Assembly (NCBI GenBank): GCA_026985075.1
Contig: JALSQX010000033.1
Location: 287,876-351,875, forward strand
From: Blastocatellia bacterium
GTDB lineage: Bacteria > Acidobacteriota > Blastocatellia > HR10 > J050
DNA: 64,000 bases
Direction: 5' to 3'
Under the pieces are notes generated by a model that was not told where the DNA came from, searched no databases, and was given only the letters and a program-made list of their open reading frames with translations. A program made the translations under genes and the position numbers. This document shows positions 26,039 to 35,348 of this stretch, piece after piece. Within the stretch, counting starts at the first letter, position 1. Each line of letters starts with the position of its first letter.

Positions 26039-27046
26039 TCATCCGTCTGTCTCTCCTCGCTCATCGTTGGTGGGGACGAGATGGAGCGGCGGTTCGCCCT
26101 TCAACACTCTCACCATGTTGTCCACGGCGATGTGAACCACTCGCTCGCGCACCTCCGCCGTAGCTCCGGCAATGTGCGGCGTGAGGATGACGTTATCCAA
26201 TCCCCGCAAGGGATGGTCGGCGGGAAGCGGTTCGACCGAGAAGACGTCGATCCCGGCACCGGCGAGCTTTTTCTCTCGCAATCGCCTGGCCAGGGCCACT
26301 TCGTCCACGCACTCGCCGCGCGCCACGTTGATGAAAATGGCGCTGAATTTCATGAGCGCGAGCTCTCGCTCGCCGATCAGCTTCCGCGTCTTTTCGGTCA
26401 GGGGAACATGGAGGCTGACCACGTCGGACCGTCGGAGCAGCTCATCGAGCGGCTTGTACTCGACGCGCAGCTCGCGCTCTGCCGATTCGGGTAATCGAAC
26501 CGGATCGGTATAGAGGGTGCGCGTCCCGAAGGCGATGAGGCGGCGGGCGAGCTGTCGACCGATGCGGCCCATGCCAACGATGCCGTATGTTTTCCCCTGC
26601 AATTCGAACAGGCCGCGCTCCCAGATGAGTTCTCTCTGCACCCAGGCTCCCTCCTGCATGCGGCGATGCGCATAGAAGGCTTTCTTCAGGAGCGCCAGGG
26701 CGAGCATTATGGTATGCTCGGCGACGGCGACGTCGTTCACTCCGGGCGTATGGGCGACGGCGATACCGCGCCGCCGACAGGCGTTCACATCGATATGCTC
26801 ATAGCCGGCGCTGGGCTGCTGAATGAACCGCAGTCGGGGAGCGCGATTGAGAAACTCCTCGGTGATGGCGTGATGAAACGTGTAATCTCCGAGGATGATC
26901 TCGGCCTCGGCCAGCGCCTGATCGAACTGAGACGGGCTCGTTCCCTCCACACCGACCACGGAGAGATCGGCGCGACCGGTTCCGGCGACCAACCACTGAA
27001 AAACGACCGAGGCAGGAATGGGCGATAAAACGACGATTGTGGTCAT
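26039..27046 (-). CDS. D-isomer-specific 2-hydroxyacid dehydrogenase
   Basis: NAD(P)-dependent enzyme that interconverts a 2-hydroxyacid and a 2-ketoacid. The 335-residue protein has the nucleotide-binding glycine motif GIVGMGRIGRQLA, the substrate/catalytic Arg in INVARGECVDE, the catalytic Glu in VFSVEPLPADHPL and the catalytic His in LTPHIAGAT. Length and order fit the short phosphoglycerate/glyoxylate dehydrogenase group without an ACT domain. Being in line with the ThDP enzyme, it may handle a ketoacid made or used by it, but the substrate is unknown. The start is ATG 27046; the Shine-Dalgarno is weak. Confidence 0.88.
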   Translation of the reverse strand: MTTIVVLSPIPASVVFQWLVAGTGRADLSVVGVEGTSPSQFDQALAEAEIILGDYTFHHAITEEFLNRAPRLRFIQQPSAGYEHIDVNACRRRGIAVAHTPGVNDVAVAEHTIMLALALLKKAFYAHRRMQEGAWVQRELIWERGLFELQGKTYGIVGMGRIGRQLARRLIAFGTRTLYTDPVRLPESAERELRVEYKPLDELLRRSDVVSLHVPLTEKTRKLIGERELALMKFSAIFINVARGECVDEVALARRLREKKLAGAGIDVFSVEPLPADHPLRGLDNVILTPHIAGATAEVRERVVHIAVDNMVRVLKGEPPLHLVPTNDERGETDG

Positions 27047-27866
27047 AACGCGATTCGTTCCCGTGAGTTGATCCCCTGCTCGAGGGAGCAGCGATTATAT
27101 CACACCGCCGGGACGACAAGAACCCTCCTCGGATGGGCATGGTGCGGCCGAAGGTAGCCAATCGCGCACACATCCGCTTCTTCCCTTCCCGGATGAGCAT
27201 GATGTGGCTACGGAACCTCAACCGAGGCGCGCCCGCTCCACTGGAGCGAGATTCAACAACTAGGAGCATCGCTCCTGGAATTACGGGCCACGCCACTTTG
27301 GTCCTTACCGGAGCGTCATGGATATGTTGCTTTTCCTGAGCATTGGATCTGTGGGGTCAAGAATGTGGCGGGTATTGATCAACGATAGGTTATGTAAGCC
27401 TCTTGATGGCGAACGATGTGTCAACTGCGTACTTTACCACGCCTTCTACCAGCTTTTCCCTGTTGTCCTAATAAAAATGTCGTATCTTCGTCGATGATGG
27501 CAGATTTGTGATGGACGTCGAGAGGACGCCAAGATCTACAGGATGCGCAAAGTGAAGGTGAGTAGCGAGGAGTGAAAGAATCCAGAGAATCTGCCAGTCC
27601 TAGAGTCAGGTGGCCCGGCTTTGCGATTTTTTCATTGTGAAATCTGGTCAAGAAATCTCTTCGCCGGCTCGAAGGCCAGTTGCTTCCAGGGCTAAAATGA
27701 GACCTGTGCTGCTTTGCTCAACCGTTCCCCTGAAACAATCGAGATCCACGCCAGCGGATTACTCAAGGTGCCATTCAAGCCAGTTACGCTGGCCACAAGC
27801 AGCATGGAGAGAGGTTACTCCATTCAATGCAACGAGGGATCCTATCTCTGAGTACTCTCTCATTTT
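27047..27866. other. Left flank of the defence island, no supported gene
   Basis: About 800 bases without a convincing gene. Base composition falls from GC-rich to near-even from about 27340, marking the change into the accessory region. Around 27348 CTGTGGGGTCAAGAATG faintly recalls the 21.3-kb repeat. Confidence 0.5.
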
Positions 27867-28733
27867 TCACCCTTGCCTCTTTCTCCTGGGAAGATCGAGT
27901 ATGTATTCGGCCACACTAAATGTGGTGGCTAGCACTAATGTGACTCCCCCCGCTCCTAAGGCAACCTCTAATGCCACAAGAAACTGTCCATGCTCAATCA
28001 GGGTGGTCGCTTGAGCGGCCGCATGAGCCAAAGGCATAAATGCCACAATGCGTGCCTGAGAGATTATTTCGCCCAACTTGCTCTTAGAAGACTCCTTTGA
28101 CAGGGAAAACGGGACATCAAATGTGAGAAAGTCTTCCATTGCTTGTGAAATATGGCGAGCTTTTCGCCGCGTTAAAACCGAAGTGAGCACAATCCATGCT
28201 ATAGCTTCTTCTTCCGAGACTTCAAGCTTGTCTAAATTCAGGCTCATAAGATGATATAGAGGAAGAAGTGGCGCAGAAGCATATAATATAGGTATGTACC
28301 ACGCCCGAAATCTGATTCCGAACACCGGGAGTTGTAAATGCCGAGCAGGAAGACTGAGCATCCCCTCAAACAACAGACGCGTGAACTGCTTCAGTTCAAG
28401 ACATTCATTGAGTATTTGGTGTAGCCGTTTTACTTCCCGTTCCCAATCCCGCTCCCAATCCGGATGATGGAGCGGCCACCATGGTGGCCAATAAGTTCTA
28501 TCGGGCCAAATTTGAGCGTGTTCAAGACGACTCAATAGCTCTTTCCAGTGGTTGTATGTGATAACAGGCCCTGTATCTCGAAACAACCACTGAATCACAT
28601 CCGCTACAGGCTCCTCTTCCCTCCTGGTTACTTCGTATTTCGGTATAGTGAGCAAGAAGAGTGGGGCTATGCTGAATTGCGATGCAAGAATGGTCTGGTG
28701 AAGTACCATCACCTCTCGTTGTTGATTAGTCAT
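27867..28733 (-). CDS. Uncharacterised protein with C-terminal hydrophobic segment
   Basis: A 288-residue protein I do not recognise. The N-terminal half is Trp/His/Arg-rich with charged helices (DWEREVKRLHQILNECLELK). The middle has a hydrophobic stretch (WYIPILYASAPLLPLYHLMS) and the C-terminus another (FLVALEVALGAGGVTLVLAT) followed by a basic tail (RRKRQG), so membrane attachment at the C-terminus is likely. GGAGGGAGCGT directly before the ATG and a promoter in front support it as a real gene. It lies downstream of the DUF499 ATPase on the same strand with more even base composition than the surrounding chromosome, so it is probably island cargo, perhaps a defence effector (speculative). 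Confidence 0.6.
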   Translation of the reverse strand: MTNQQREVMVLHQTILASQFSIAPLFLLTIPKYEVTRREEEPVADVIQWLFRDTGPVITYNHWKELLSRLEHAQIWPDRTYWPPWWPLHHPDWERDWEREVKRLHQILNECLELKQFTRLLFEGMLSLPARHLQLPVFGIRFRAWYIPILYASAPLLPLYHLMSLNLDKLEVSEEEAIAWIVLTSVLTRRKARHISQAMEDFLTFDVPFSLSKESSKSKLGEIISQARIVAFMPLAHAAAQATTLIEHGQFLVALEVALGAGGVTLVLATTFSVAEYILDLPRRKRQG

Positions 28734-28755
28734 ACGCTCCCTCCTTCCTTCATCG

Positions 28756-28784
28756 ATTGTTTTAGGGAAGAAAATAATTCTCAA
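28756..28784 (-). promoter_or_regulatory. Putative promoter of the uncharacterised island gene
   Basis: On the minus strand TTGAGA and AACAAT are separated by 17 bases and lie 23 bases before the ATG at 28733. It suggests separate transcription from the DUF499 gene. Confidence 0.4.
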
Positions 28785-29153
28785 TCTGCACTACCGATTC
28801 CCACTATAACTACGCAGGCTCTTGGAAAGGATCCCATCCAGGCTCTATTGCACGGTCTTCACGGTGCACAGCTTTTCTCACGGTGTCGACTATTAAGCAC
28901 CCCCTGAGTTGCGCTCATCGTAACGAAATTCCCCCTCTTTGGAAAGAAAGAGTTGGGCCGAAGAGAACATAGAGCCTTCCCCTGAGTACTGGGATGAGGT
29001 CTTTAATAATATGTGCGACTTCTATGCCCAAAGCGCTATTTGATTCCCGCCCCTTCTACCTGAGGGATTTCCGGCCTTCAAGTACTTCTTCGCATACTGT
29101 TGGGCAAGAAAGCAGACTCTATCCCACACTGACCGAGGGGCTTGAAAATGACC
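28785..29153. other. Intergenic region downstream of the DUF499 gene
   Basis: About 370 bases without a supported gene, near-even base composition; a short inverted motif (GCACGGTCTTCACGGTGC, near 28850) is the only structure seen. Confidence 0.45.
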
Positions 29154-31985
29154 TCATGTTTCGCCTTCCTCTATGACTTCGGCCCCAATCTGGCGTAGGG
29201 TCTCGCGGACTTTATGTCCCAGGGTTTCCTTTTTTATTTGGCCATCCGCTTTCAACAGCACCTCCACCGTCAACTCGCCGCCGGCGGCGCGCAGGGGCAT
29301 CACCACACCGCGCACAAAGTCAGAGAGCTTGTCCCAGGGAATACGCGCGTGAAGTCGATAACGCATCATCAGGGGTGGAGGAGGTGGTGGTGTACCCTCC
29401 ATTCGCCTCAACTGATACTTCTCCCGCAAAGTCGACAGAGGCATATTCTCAGCCACCCCTGGGGGCTCGATTGTGAACAGACTCCGGTCCGTCCCCTGAG
29501 TGATCGCCTCTCGAAAGGACTGATCGAACGCAGTCCTGTCCGAGAATTCTGAGCTGCGCTCTGCCCATAGGTGGTTGTAGACAGTGGCCACAGGTACCGG
29601 CCGATCCTCACTCAGGAGCACAACGATTTCTTGAGGCATGATCTTTCCCGGCGCTGGCGGTGGTGGAGGCGGTGGAGGTGGCACAGCCACTTCTCGCACC
29701 AGCACGGCTTCTGCCGGCGCTGCAGTTGGCAAAGGTTCTTTGAAGTAGATCCGCTCGCCAATGCGAACGCCGAACAAGCCCTCCCGAACGCCTTGCGCCA
29801 GGGCCTGCCAGACCACCTCCTCCGAGCCCAGCAGGGGCAGGTGCGGGTACTTCAGGAAAGCCTCCATGATGTCCCGAATCGGCTTCTCCTTCTCTTCGGC
29901 CTTCAGAGCTTTGTCCAGCAAATACTTGGGGCTGATGCGATCCACCAGCAGATCCTGGCCTTGCAGATACTCGCGCACGCGGGCGGCAAGGGAAATCCTT
30001 TCGCCGATGGTGGGCAGGCCCAAGTCGTGGTGCCCGATGCCTTCAGCGGCGCACTTGTACAGGTGACGATACGCCGCCAGCACTCGGAAGTTGATCCCGC
30101 CCTCGGCGTCCTTCAACTTGCTCTCGAGCGTGCGCCGGTTCTCCTCGCTCAATTGCCTGACCAGGGCTTTGTCATCCTTGATGGAGCGCAGGGCTAGGTA
30201 GCGTTTCACCTGGCTGCGCAGCCCACTCCATTCGCCGCTGTCGGGCGTGAGGGCCAGGATCGTATTCCGGTAGACCCGGAAGGTCTGGCCGCTTCTGCTC
30301 AGCAGTTCTTCGGCAAAAGGCGGGACGGAGCCGCCCGTAGCGGCGTGTTCCGGCCTCAGCACGGCCAGTTTCAGAGTTTTCGTATCCGGCACATCCGCCG
30401 GTGCTGCTGGCCACAGTGTCACGGCCAGCTCCCGCCCAACCACCTGCTCCAGACGCCTTCGAATCTCCTCCTGAATGTTTTCCTCCCGGACCGCCTCTTC
30501 CCGCTCGACGATGATGCGGTTCAGATTGGGCTGGGTGCGGAACTCATAGAGCCCGCTTTCCTGGTGCAGGTACCAGAGTTCTTCTTCCAGTCGTCTGAGG
30601 GCATCGCCGATGAGGGCGGGCGGGATGCCTTCTTGCAGGACCATCACCCGGAGGCGCTGCGTGCCAACCCCCTTGCGCTCCCCGGCACTGAACGATCCGA
30701 AGAAGATGGCCGTCGCCAGGCCCTGGGCCACGGTGAACCGGGCGTATTCTGAGCCCATCTCCTGGTCAATCCGTCGGGCTTTGGCGCCCCCGTCGGCGAT
30801 GTCTGAGGCGATGACACCCTCATACTCGTTGCCAATGTGCTTGAGGAATTCGCACCGGATCTTGGAGTTAGCCAGGTCGAGATGGGCCGGCTGGATCAAG
30901 GGGGCCGGATGTTGCTTCTTATAGAGGTCGGCCACGATTTCGGCCAACAGGCGCAGCACCCCGCGGGTGCGCTGGAACGTCGGGAACGTGCTCCATCGAT
31001 CGAACAGAACGTCAATCAGTTCCGGATGAAACGGGTAGGCCTTGCGGATCTTGTCGCGGTAGGCCGGCTCGCGCACCTGGCGCGGGATGTCGTCCTGGAG
31101 CTGCCGGTAGAGTCCCCAATACCCCTCCGCCACGCGGCGAGCTTCGGTCGAGTCTGGCAGTTCCTCAAACAGCCGCTTGCGGATGACCTCATACATCTCC
31201 TCACCTTCCACTGGCGTGTAGATGGCCTCGACGCGGCCGAAGATCCGCTGCAGTTCCGATAGCCTTCGCTCACCTTGCTCGCCGTAGGGCGCGCTGGAAG
31301 GGAGCGTGACGATCAAGGCGCACCGCTTGAGCACCTTGACCGTCTCGGTCAACTGCTGGAAAAACACCATCACCTGGTCGGCGAAATCCCGGGCATTCAC
31401 GGCATAGGAGGCGATCTCGTCCATCAGGATCAAGGTGGGCTCATCCCCCAGGATCTGGTGTAAGAGTTCTTTGCCCGGTGCGCGGCGGCGCTGGTCGTGC
31501 TCCTGAATGAGCTCGTAGCGGTCCAGCTGATAGGCGATCTCGCCCCAGGGCGTTCTGCCCTTGAGCGGATCGGCGGCCGTACCGACGAACGCTGCCACCC
31601 GGGCCGCGGGCACGGCCTCGACATCTGCCTGCTGGAGCACCTCCTGCCCCAGGGAGGAGACTTTGGCTTCTTCCGGGCAGCCGAACAGGTGATAGAGGGC
31701 GATGAGGCTGTGGGTTTTGCCGCCGCCAAAGGGCGTCTGGATCTGGATGACCGGCTTCCCCACCCCCTTGCCCCCAAGCCGCGAGAGCACGGCCACGAGC
31801 AGGTTCACCAGCCCCTGCGTCGGATGAGTCTTCCGGAAAAAGGTGAGCGGATCGCGGTACTCAAGCGGACTGCGCTCGGCTCGCACATCGGAAAGATCCG
31901 CGGCAAACACCGACTCGTCAAACCGCCCCTTGCGGATATCCGCATGGGGCACAACCACTTGGTGCCAGGGTTTCAATGCGTTCAT
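29154..31985 (-). CDS. DUF499-type ATPase of an Hma-like defence system
   Basis: Large P-loop ATPase (943 residues) of the DUF499 group, found next to DUF1156 methylases in defence islands and here the A of a helicase-methylase-ATPase set. It has Walker A QTPFGGGKTHSL (about residues 83-94), Walker B LILMDE (185-190) followed by IASYAVNARDFADQV, and a sensor-like TLPSS. Near residue 770 a run of prolines links to a C-terminal segment, and a second proline run lies near residue 870. Its start is one base after the stop of the DUF4276 gene, with GGAGG inside that gene's last codons, so it is the third gene of a coupled AAA-DUF4276-ATPase unit. The role, presumably ATP-driven control of the methylase and helicase, is inferred. 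Confidence 0.85.
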   Translation of the reverse strand: MNALKPWHQVVVPHADIRKGRFDESVFAADLSDVRAERSPLEYRDPLTFFRKTHPTQGLVNLLVAVLSRLGGKGVGKPVIQIQTPFGGGKTHSLIALYHLFGCPEEAKVSSLGQEVLQQADVEAVPAARVAAFVGTAADPLKGRTPWGEIAYQLDRYELIQEHDQRRRAPGKELLHQILGDEPTLILMDEIASYAVNARDFADQVMVFFQQLTETVKVLKRCALIVTLPSSAPYGEQGERRLSELQRIFGRVEAIYTPVEGEEMYEVIRKRLFEELPDSTEARRVAEGYWGLYRQLQDDIPRQVREPAYRDKIRKAYPFHPELIDVLFDRWSTFPTFQRTRGVLRLLAEIVADLYKKQHPAPLIQPAHLDLANSKIRCEFLKHIGNEYEGVIASDIADGGAKARRIDQEMGSEYARFTVAQGLATAIFFGSFSAGERKGVGTQRLRVMVLQEGIPPALIGDALRRLEEELWYLHQESGLYEFRTQPNLNRIIVEREEAVREENIQEEIRRRLEQVVGRELAVTLWPAAPADVPDTKTLKLAVLRPEHAATGGSVPPFAEELLSRSGQTFRVYRNTILALTPDSGEWSGLRSQVKRYLALRSIKDDKALVRQLSEENRRTLESKLKDAEGGINFRVLAAYRHLYKCAAEGIGHHDLGLPTIGERISLAARVREYLQGQDLLVDRISPKYLLDKALKAEEKEKPIRDIMEAFLKYPHLPLLGSEEVVWQALAQGVREGLFGVRIGERIYFKEPLPTAAPAEAVLVREVAVPPPPPPPPPAPGKIMPQEIVVLLSEDRPVPVATVYNHLWAERSSEFSDRTAFDQSFREAITQGTDRSLFTIEPPGVAENMPLSTLREKYQLRRMEGTPPPPPPLMMRYRLHARIPWDKLSDFVRGVVMPLRAAGGELTVEVLLKADGQIKKETLGHKVRETLRQIGAEVIEEGET

Positions 31986-31986
31986 C

Positions 31987-32598
31987 TCAACCTCCGGTTT
32001 GGGGAAACCATTCCTGTAAGATATCCCTCAGATTGCTAAACGATGGGTCTGAACATTGCATGAGGCTAACCTTCTCAGCCAATTCACCATAGAGAGCCGA
32101 TGAGCGCGGCTTGCGACAGCGCTTCAAGAGCACTTCCACGGCCTCTTTGGGGCGGTCGGGTTTGTGGTTCACGTCTCCACCATGTTGGCGAACCACTTCT
32201 TCAAAAGTGTGCTGGTCTCCGTTGGCCAGCACCTGGACGACATGAGAGGAGCCCGAGAACACCCATGCCTCCAACTCGGGGTCAATCACCACCACAGCCG
32301 AACGCCCCCGCCAGTCAGAACGGTTCAAGTCATCCTGCACCTTGTTCTGAATCTCTTGTCGGTTCCCATCGGCACCGCAGCCTTCGCGGTCGAAAACGAT
32401 CAGAGCGTAGTGGTATCCTGTCTGGAGGGAGCGCAAAAAGTCCGCTGCGCTCTGATACATCCCAGGGTCGCGCCTGGGATGCACAAAAATGTCAAACGAC
32501 ACAGCTCGGATGCCTAGCGGCACTTGTCGCTTGCTCAGGAGGGTTCTCAGTACCATCTCCGTATTTTTGTCGGCCACAAGTACGACCAGGTCTTTCAT
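31987..32598 (-). CDS. DUF4276-like TOPRIM-fold protein, partner of the AAA ATPase
   Basis: A 203-residue protein resembling the DUF4276 group, which sits beside AAA ATPases in defence loci. Acidic motifs fit a TOPRIM-like metal site: VADKNTE (Glu14), IVFDREG (Asp70, Glu72) and VIDPELEAW (Asp106, Glu108). A nuclease role is therefore plausible. Its ATG overlaps the AAA stop (ATGA), showing translational coupling. I recall similar AAA/DUF4276 pairs annotated as MAD3/MAD4 of the methylation-associated defence system, but cannot confirm this here. It may be the effector while the ATPase senses or gates. Confidence 0.7.
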   Translation of the reverse strand: MKDLVVLVADKNTEMVLRTLLSKRQVPLGIRAVSFDIFVHPRRDPGMYQSAADFLRSLQTGYHYALIVFDREGCGADGNRQEIQNKVQDDLNRSDWRGRSAVVVIDPELEAWVFSGSSHVVQVLANGDQHTFEEVVRQHGGDVNHKPDRPKEAVEVLLKRCRKPRSSALYGELAEKVSLMQCSDPSFSNLRDILQEWFPQTGG

Positions 32599-33866
32599 CC
32601 CAACACCCCGCTGGCAAGGAGATCACCCAGGGTTACCGCCTCCCGCCATTCTTTCAACCACGGGTGGGCGTCCCCACGTACGATGTCGGTCGCCCCACTC
32701 TCTGCGCGAGCAAAGCACAGCAGCTCCTTTGGCTTGGCCAGATTTAAGAAAACTGGCGAATGGGTGGCGCAGAAAATTTGTCCTTCGTAGAGCGAGGACA
32801 GGGATTGGTACATGGCTTCCAAGGCCTTAGGGTGGATGCCGTTTTCCGGCTCTTCAATGAAGTACACCACCCCTGATTCCGGCAGGTAAGCGATGAGCGT
32901 GAGTGCGAGAAAGCGCAACGTGCCATCCGAGAGTAACCATGAAGGGATTTTTGTGCCATCATTCAACACGGCAACAATGTAACGAAAATTGTCCTCCTCG
33001 CGCTTGCGCACTTCGACATCGCGAATGTCAGACAACACCGTTTGAACATGGCCCAGCCACCACTGAAACTGTTCGAAATGCTCCTCGCGCAGCGTTTCCA
33101 CCACCAGCGCCAGATTGGAGCCGTCGGACTGAAAAGTGCGCGGGACGTCGGGTGGGCACGGAGCGCGCATCGCCCGGCTATTAAGCATCAGGAACTGAAT
33201 CCGTTCGCTCAGTAGGCGGCGTAGCCAAACCGTGGCCGGGAAACGCTCCTCTTCTTCTGGGACAATGGTCAGGCCGGTGCGTCCAAGTCGGGGCTTGAGG
33301 GCTATGTTCCACTTCGTCTTTTCCGAGCGAATGTATACCCGCCCCTCAGGATTGCGGGACACCACTTTACGCCATCCCGATGGTGTGTGCTTGCCCGGCT
33401 CAACAACGATGGTTTCGGGTGGTTGTGGCTCTACGGGGAACAGGGTGCGCTGCACAGCATCCGCATGCGGTTGCTTGTTTTTGACTGCCTGGCTCAGCAA
33501 CCAGAGATTTTCCAAAGCAATCTGAATGCCTTCCGGCGATTCCCCCACGATCCGCAGTTCGTAGCGGGCATAGGGGTAATGAGGCTGGCCGTTCCCGGAT
33601 TTCGTCACGCCCTTCGGCAGGGCGAACTCCACGGCGATCTCAAATGCGGCGTGCTCACCCTTCCAGCTCAGTTCCCGCACCGTTCGCGCCCGATCGCGCA
33701 CCGCACCCTCTACGCCTTTGATCAGCAAGTCGCGCACGAAAAGAACCGCATCCAGGAATGTGCTTTTGCCGCTGGCATTCGGGCCAACCAGAATCTGAAA
33801 CGAGTCCAATTCCTGGCGGATATAGCGCAAACATTTGTATCCTTTCACTTCAACTACGCGGATCAT
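32595..33866 (-). CDS. AAA-family ATPase (RecF/OLD-like), defence pair
   Basis: SMC/RecF-like ABC-type ATPase of 423 residues. It begins MIRVVEVKGYKCL, a family N-terminus, with Walker A GPNASGKST (residues 28-36). The ABC signature-like LSDGTLRFLALTL and Walker B VVYFIEEPENGIHP (about 328-341) follow, then the H-loop CATHSPVFLNL. GGAGGAGTAGAACA precedes the ATG at 33866. No nuclease domain is fused; the coupled DUF4276 protein probably supplies it, as in two-component OLD-like systems (inference). It lies just downstream of a decayed methylase fragment, so the pair seems to form one embedded module within the island. Confidence 0.85.
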   Translation of the reverse strand: MIRVVEVKGYKCLRYIRQELDSFQILVGPNASGKSTFLDAVLFVRDLLIKGVEGAVRDRARTVRELSWKGEHAAFEIAVEFALPKGVTKSGNGQPHYPYARYELRIVGESPEGIQIALENLWLLSQAVKNKQPHADAVQRTLFPVEPQPPETIVVEPGKHTPSGWRKVVSRNPEGRVYIRSEKTKWNIALKPRLGRTGLTIVPEEEERFPATVWLRRLLSERIQFLMLNSRAMRAPCPPDVPRTFQSDGSNLALVVETLREEHFEQFQWWLGHVQTVLSDIRDVEVRKREEDNFRYIVAVLNDGTKIPSWLLSDGTLRFLALTLIAYLPESGVVYFIEEPENGIHPKALEAMYQSLSSLYEGQIFCATHSPVFLNLAKPKELLCFARAESGATDIVRGDAHPWLKEWREAVTLGDLLASGVLG

Positions 33867-33903
33867 TGTTCTACTCCTCCTGTCCAGAACAAAACCAGCC
33901 ATT

Positions 33904-34151
33904 CTACGTGTACCGATGTGCTGACCGACTTATGGCCCGAAAAAGGAACACCCCACCGGCAAGTGTCCACCGCCATGCTCGTCCTCCTGAAACAGTTTTC
34001 GTTGCCCGGTATAACTGGGCTGACCGTAGAGCAACCCCTGGAGCGCCTGCTTCTCTTTGTCGCCGTCGGGCAGCACCTCGCTGATAGCCTGGACCACCAG
34101 AAGGCCTCGTTGGGACCGCGGCAAATGGAAAGGATCGTCGTAAAGTGCCAT
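33904..34151 (-). pseudogene. Remnant of a second DUF1156 methylase 3' end
   Basis: Minus-strand translation contains VQAISEVLPDGDKEKQALQG and LLYGQPS followed by QRKLFQE. This matches the C-terminus of the intact methylase at 35.7-38.5 kb (VAQAISEVLPDGDREKQSLQ, then GLLYRRR and MRMFE). DNA similarity reaches upstream to the NEAFW codons, where four bases are missing relative to the intact gene and break the frame. The copy is diverged rather than identical, so it came from a related allele or is an old duplicate. It lies between the DarT-DarG gene and the AAA gene and indicates that the DNA between the two methylase ends was inserted or exchanged. Confidence 0.8.
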
Positions 34152-34175
34152 TATACGCCGTGTTTCCTACTCCCT

Positions 34176-35348
34176 TCATTCAAGTAAAAAGTTCTTGGTT
34201 AATTGTTCCTCAGGTATCCTTTTCTCCATTGGCAAATATAGCCTGACAGGTATCTCCATTTTGGCGAGATACTTGCATAATATAGGCCCAACATGTCCCC
34301 ACTCTAACCATCCCAACCCACAGCCGAGAGCAGGGATAGCCAAAGATGTGATCCCTTCACTTTGATGATTATCTAAAAGCCATTTTAACCCTTCCTCAAT
34401 CCCCCTGAGATCTGCAAATTCTCTCCAATGCCTTTTGGTTGGGAACAAAAGGAACCATGTTTGTAGATTGAAATTTGCCAATCTTTCTGGCTCATCAGCG
34501 AGAATATAATCCAGCGAGATTTCTCGTTTATACAAATAAGGTCTCCCTATTTTTAATGTGCCTTTTTTACACAAATCTTGGTAAGATACATATACATCAG
34601 GGAATTGATACTTGGCTCTTGAAGCAAGTCCTTTTCCCATCGCTCCCACAGTATTTACACTGATAGTAAGCGTCTGCATGCGAGATAGAAACATATCTCC
34701 TTCTATCAAGTGTACATTGTCAGTGAGCGGAATTTCCCGTGTAGGTAGAAAGAATATCTCAGGTTCCGGGATCACAGGGATATTGATACTAATACTGCTA
34801 AGAATTCCTTTCACCTTTTCGGTCGACTTCCAGCTTGGTACATAAATCTCTTGAATATATTCAGGAGAAACCTTTTCGGGAACTAAACATTCAGCCATTA
34901 ATTTTCTTTTGGAACCGTCTTCGTTAGCCCACCACTCTCTGTCAACATCTTTCCTTATATTTTTTATTATTTTTCTCCCTTCTTTGATCGGCAAAATTTG
35001 GGATCCATAGCTAGCAGCATTTCCTGTCGTTATGAAGATATCTTTTCTATTCAGTATGGAACCTTTAACTCCAATCACTATAACATCGTCTCGGCTTGCT
35101 CCACTGTAAAAGAGCACCCGATAGAGCATCGCATTTCTCGGCTGAAAATATAAATTGGCAAAATCCCATAAAGATCTTCCATCAGGAGTTGTTTTGCTTT
35201 TTCTTAAAGCAATTATTTCCTCGTGGTAGATTGCCGTATGTTGAATTCGCTCTCTCTCTATTAAGTTATGGCTGAGGATTCCCTTTTCCAGTATAGAAGC
35301 AAGGTTATTGATATGAGTTATATAATACAGTCCTCTCAGTTTTAGCAT
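34176..35348 (-). CDS. DarT-DarG fusion: DNA ADP-ribosyltransferase joined to macrodomain antitoxin
   Basis: Residues 1-200 resemble DarT (DUF4433), which ADP-ribosylates thymidine in single-stranded DNA. Visible are YYITHINNLASIL with His12 for NAD binding, YFQPRNAMLYR with Arg71, and the ARTT-type AECLVPEKVSPEYI with candidate catalytic Glu153. Residues 208-390 resemble the DarG macrodomain, which removes the modification: VNTVGAMGKGLASRAKYQFP, LLFPTKRHWRE, IPALGCGLGWLEWGHV. The two are usually separate adjacent genes; here a short linker (IPVIPEPEIFFLPTREIP) joins them with no stop. The gene is strikingly AT-rich compared with its neighbours, indicating recent acquisition. A weak GCGGAG precedes the ATG. 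Which domain dominates in the fused protein is unknown. Confidence 0.85.
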   Translation of the reverse strand: MLKLRGLYYITHINNLASILEKGILSHNLIERERIQHTAIYHEEIIALRKSKTTPDGRSLWDFANLYFQPRNAMLYRVLFYSGASRDDVIVIGVKGSILNRKDIFITTGNAASYGSQILPIKEGRKIIKNIRKDVDREWWANEDGSKRKLMAECLVPEKVSPEYIQEIYVPSWKSTEKVKGILSSISINIPVIPEPEIFFLPTREIPLTDNVHLIEGDMFLSRMQTLTISVNTVGAMGKGLASRAKYQFPDVYVSYQDLCKKGTLKIGRPYLYKREISLDYILADEPERLANFNLQTWFLLFPTKRHWREFADLRGIEEGLKWLLDNHQSEGITSLAIPALGCGLGWLEWGHVGPILCKYLAKMEIPVRLYLPMEKRIPEEQLTKNFLLE

